Below, piece after piece: positions 60,104 through 64,000 of a stretch of 64,000 nucleotides of DNA (within the stretch, counting starts at the first letter, position 1; each line of letters begins with the position of its first letter). A model generated the notes under the pieces. The model did no database searches and was not told the DNA's origin. It was given only the letters and a program-made list of their open reading frames with translations. Both the position numbers and the translations under genes were made by a program. The stretch comes from Metaphire vulgaris (Eukaryota; Annelida; Clitellata; Crassiclitellata; Megascolecidae), in NCBI GenBank assembly GCA_018105865.1, contig CM030870.1:691001-755000 (forward strand), given 5' to 3'.

Positions 60104-60579
60104 TGGCCGGAGACGATCGCTCCTGTTCCGTGCATCTGGCCGCCGCCTCCCTTCCGTTGGCCGTTCCGCCGGTGTCGAAACACGGCTGCGGGTCGAGGAC
60201 CCAGCCGTGGGTCGTCGAGGCCGTCCCAGGTCAGAGAATAGACGTCACGGTGGTCGACTTCTTCCCGACGACGACGACGACGACCACGACGACCCTTCGA
60301 TCGACCCTCCCGGCGACGAAGGGCAGCGGCGGCGGCGGCGGCGGAGGGTCCCTTTGGCGCCGAGGGCGGTCGTCGTCGACAGGGCGGGCGGGAGGAACGT
60401 CACCGTCTGGAGGAGGAGGAGGAGGAGGAGAGACGAGGGGGAGGAGAAGGAGGAGGAGGTGGAGGGAGAGGAGAGGGAGAGGGAGGTGCTGCAGTCGAAG
60501 GGAAGCGTTCTCGAGGTCTTTGTTTCTGCGTTGGAATCAAAGAACGAAGACCAATTGGAATTTCTACTGAGATTCGAAG
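60104..60579 (+). CDS. CUB-like domain exon with a frame break
   Basis: The acceptor GAGATCAG joins the lectin exon in frame, and the donor CGAAG|GTATTA joins the next exon in phase 1. The first half (DDRSCSVHLAAASLPL, SKHGCGS, PWVVEAVPGQRIDVTVVDFF) and the last part (SKGSVLEVFVSALES, QLEFLLRFE) look like the two ends of a CUB-like domain, but they are in different frames. The exon length, 476, is one short of a multiple of three. The break lies in or near ACG/GGC/GGA repeats (about 60267-60330). A second low-complexity Arg/Glu stretch interrupts the domain at 60399-60493. It could be an allele defect, an assembly error in the repeat, or a pseudogene. Confidence 0.75.
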
Positions 60580-60599
60580 GTATTATTGCGACGACTTAA

Positions 60600-62945
<2,346 letters not shown>

Positions 62946-63098
62946 CCGTCGGTTGTGCGGATCTGCGGTCGACGAATGACGCCTGGATGATCCGGGATGA
63001 CGACGAAGTGACTGTCGGGTGTCACTCCACGCAGCAGACGTGGCATCTCAAGTGCCGCGGTCAACGTTGGACGGGCGTCGTCGGAAACTGTTCCAGCG
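62946..63098 (+). CDS. Short cysteine-rich (sushi-like) domain exon of the lectin gene
   Basis: This exon has acceptor TCGGTGCAG and donor AGCG|GTGAGT, 153 bases, phase 1 on both sides. Its first codons complete the CUB-like domain (RFE|AVGC). It then encodes a small module with DEVTVGC, TWHLKC, RWTGVVGNCS. The spacing C-x(22)-C, W..C, W.G..GNC resembles a half sushi/CCP or similar invertebrate module; I do not assign a named family with certainty. A membrane segment or further domains would lie beyond the right edge. Confidence 0.8.
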
Positions 63099-63245
63099 GT
63101 GAGTGACTGTCGCCGCACGCTCAGGAACCGATCGGATCACATTGGAGGTGCATGGGGGTGGGTGAGAGAGAGTGGGGAGTAGTAGGTGGCGAAGCGTGCT
63201 CGCTGGCGTAGCCAGGATTTCAGAATGGGCGGGGTGGGGGTAGCA

Positions 63246-63541
63246 CTGGCGGTTCCAAGAAATTTTGATGGGGGTGGGGTGCAATGTATTTCTAGGAAGT
63301 TGGTGGGGATGCAAATGATGCAATGAATTTATAGGAAGATGGCGACTTGTAGGGGGCCCGGATGAGGTAAACCCTGCTATAAATCCCGAAAAAGGCCGAA
63401 AAGCGCAAAAAAACTCAAACTGGGCGCCGGCGCCCGTCGACATGTAGTGGCTCGGACCCGGGTAAACCCTGAAAACGCTGACAGGCAAAAAAGAGGTTGG
63501 CGGGGGATGCATCCCCAGTCATCCCCAACGTGGAACCGCCC
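63246..63541. mobile_element. hAT-like MITE (CACTGGCGGTTCC), sister of 40749
   Basis: CACTGGCGGTTCCAAGAAAT at the left and GTGGAACCGCCCCCG at the right, sharing GGGGATGCATCCCC.GTCATCCCC with the 40.7-kb copy. The ends are decayed. Confidence 0.7.
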
Positions 63542-63599
63542 CCGAGGTTTAGACTCGAATTATTATGATTTATCACCGAATGGTCAAATACAATACCGT

Positions 63600-64000
63600 T
63601 TGTGTAATGTAATGTACTGTAATGTGTAATACAATACAGTTTGTGTAATGTAATGTGTAATACAATTTCGTGCCGACAATTATTCCAACCCCTCCTTTGT
63701 ATGGGGTGGGGGTCGCATTCTGTGGCCCCGTGGCTAACAGGCAAGGCACTGAGGGAATTTTCTGCCCACCAACTGGATTAATTATTTTCTGTTATTTACT
63801 GTTACTCAGTGTTGTTTCAGTTATTGATTATTTTTCAGTTTCAGTTTCAGTTACAGTTATTGAAATTATTTTTCAGTTATAGTTATAGTTAATGTCATTT
63901 TTCAGTTATAGTTTCAGTTACAGTTATTTATTTTCAGTTATTTCAGTTATTTTCAGTTAATCGACATTGACAATTAATGAAATTTCGACATTTTTTAATA
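63600..64000. repeat. TAATGTGTAATACAAT and TTTCAGTTA short-period repeats
   Basis: Two repeats of a TGTAATGTAATG unit (63602-63668) and about twelve degenerate CAGTTA/CAGTTT units (63790-63960) run to the window edge. No gene was seen. Confidence 0.75.

Overview
The window is animal nuclear DNA: intron-rich genes with GT-AG introns, very dense microsatellites, and many short inverted-repeat transposons and non-LTR retrotransposon fragments. There are no prokaryotic operons, rRNA genes, convincing tRNA genes or CRISPR arrays. The gene content (an FNDC3 orthologue, and a secreted or receptor-type protein with a sea-urchin-egg-lectin domain, a CUB-like domain and a short cysteine domain) suggests a marine invertebrate, possibly a lophotrochozoan. 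The phylum is not proven by the sequence.

Gene 1 occupies about 0.28-39.4 kb on the minus strand. It is the 5' part of an FNDC3 (fibronectin type III domain containing 3) orthologue. Thirteen exons were rebuilt by matching splice sites and reading phase, and every junction keeps frame. Exon order runs leftwards: 39355-37778, 13451-13276, 10771-10567, 9212-8952, 8392-8274, 7611-7466, 6163-6104, 4670-4532, 3374-3321, 2663-2527, 1761-1602, 1161-1075 and 420-282. The gene continues beyond the left edge. It encodes a long acidic N-terminal region, the FNDC3 N-terminal motif, a Pro/His/Gln-rich linker, a short charged helix and the first three FN3 domains plus the start of a fourth. The intron 13452-37777 is 24 kb of repeats. 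A candidate non-coding first exon with a YY1/TISU-like element lies at 46.70-46.83 kb.

Gene 2 lies on the plus strand from 56.56 kb (possibly from 49.9 kb) to beyond the right edge. It has a signal-peptide exon, a rhamnose/galactose-binding SUEL-type lectin exon, a CUB-like exon whose two halves are in different frames, and a cysteine-bearing exon with a sushi-like pattern. The introns between coding exons are phase 1. The two genes are divergent, with a repeat-rich intergenic region at about 39.4-56.5 kb.

The rest is a dense transposon record. There are hAT-type elements with 8-bp target duplications (several nested inside others), an exactly 80-bp TTAA-bounded family present four times, TTA/TAA-flanked Harbinger-like palindromes, TA-flanked Tc1/pogo-like elements, tRNA-derived SINEs and LINE 3' ends. 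I saw no unknown multi-gene system. The more unusual signals are the large N-terminal extension of FNDC3, the over-represented palindrome TACCGGTA (one copy sits between a hAT end and its target duplication), the frame break in the CUB-like exon, and the CACGTG cluster around the lectin gene's first coding exon.
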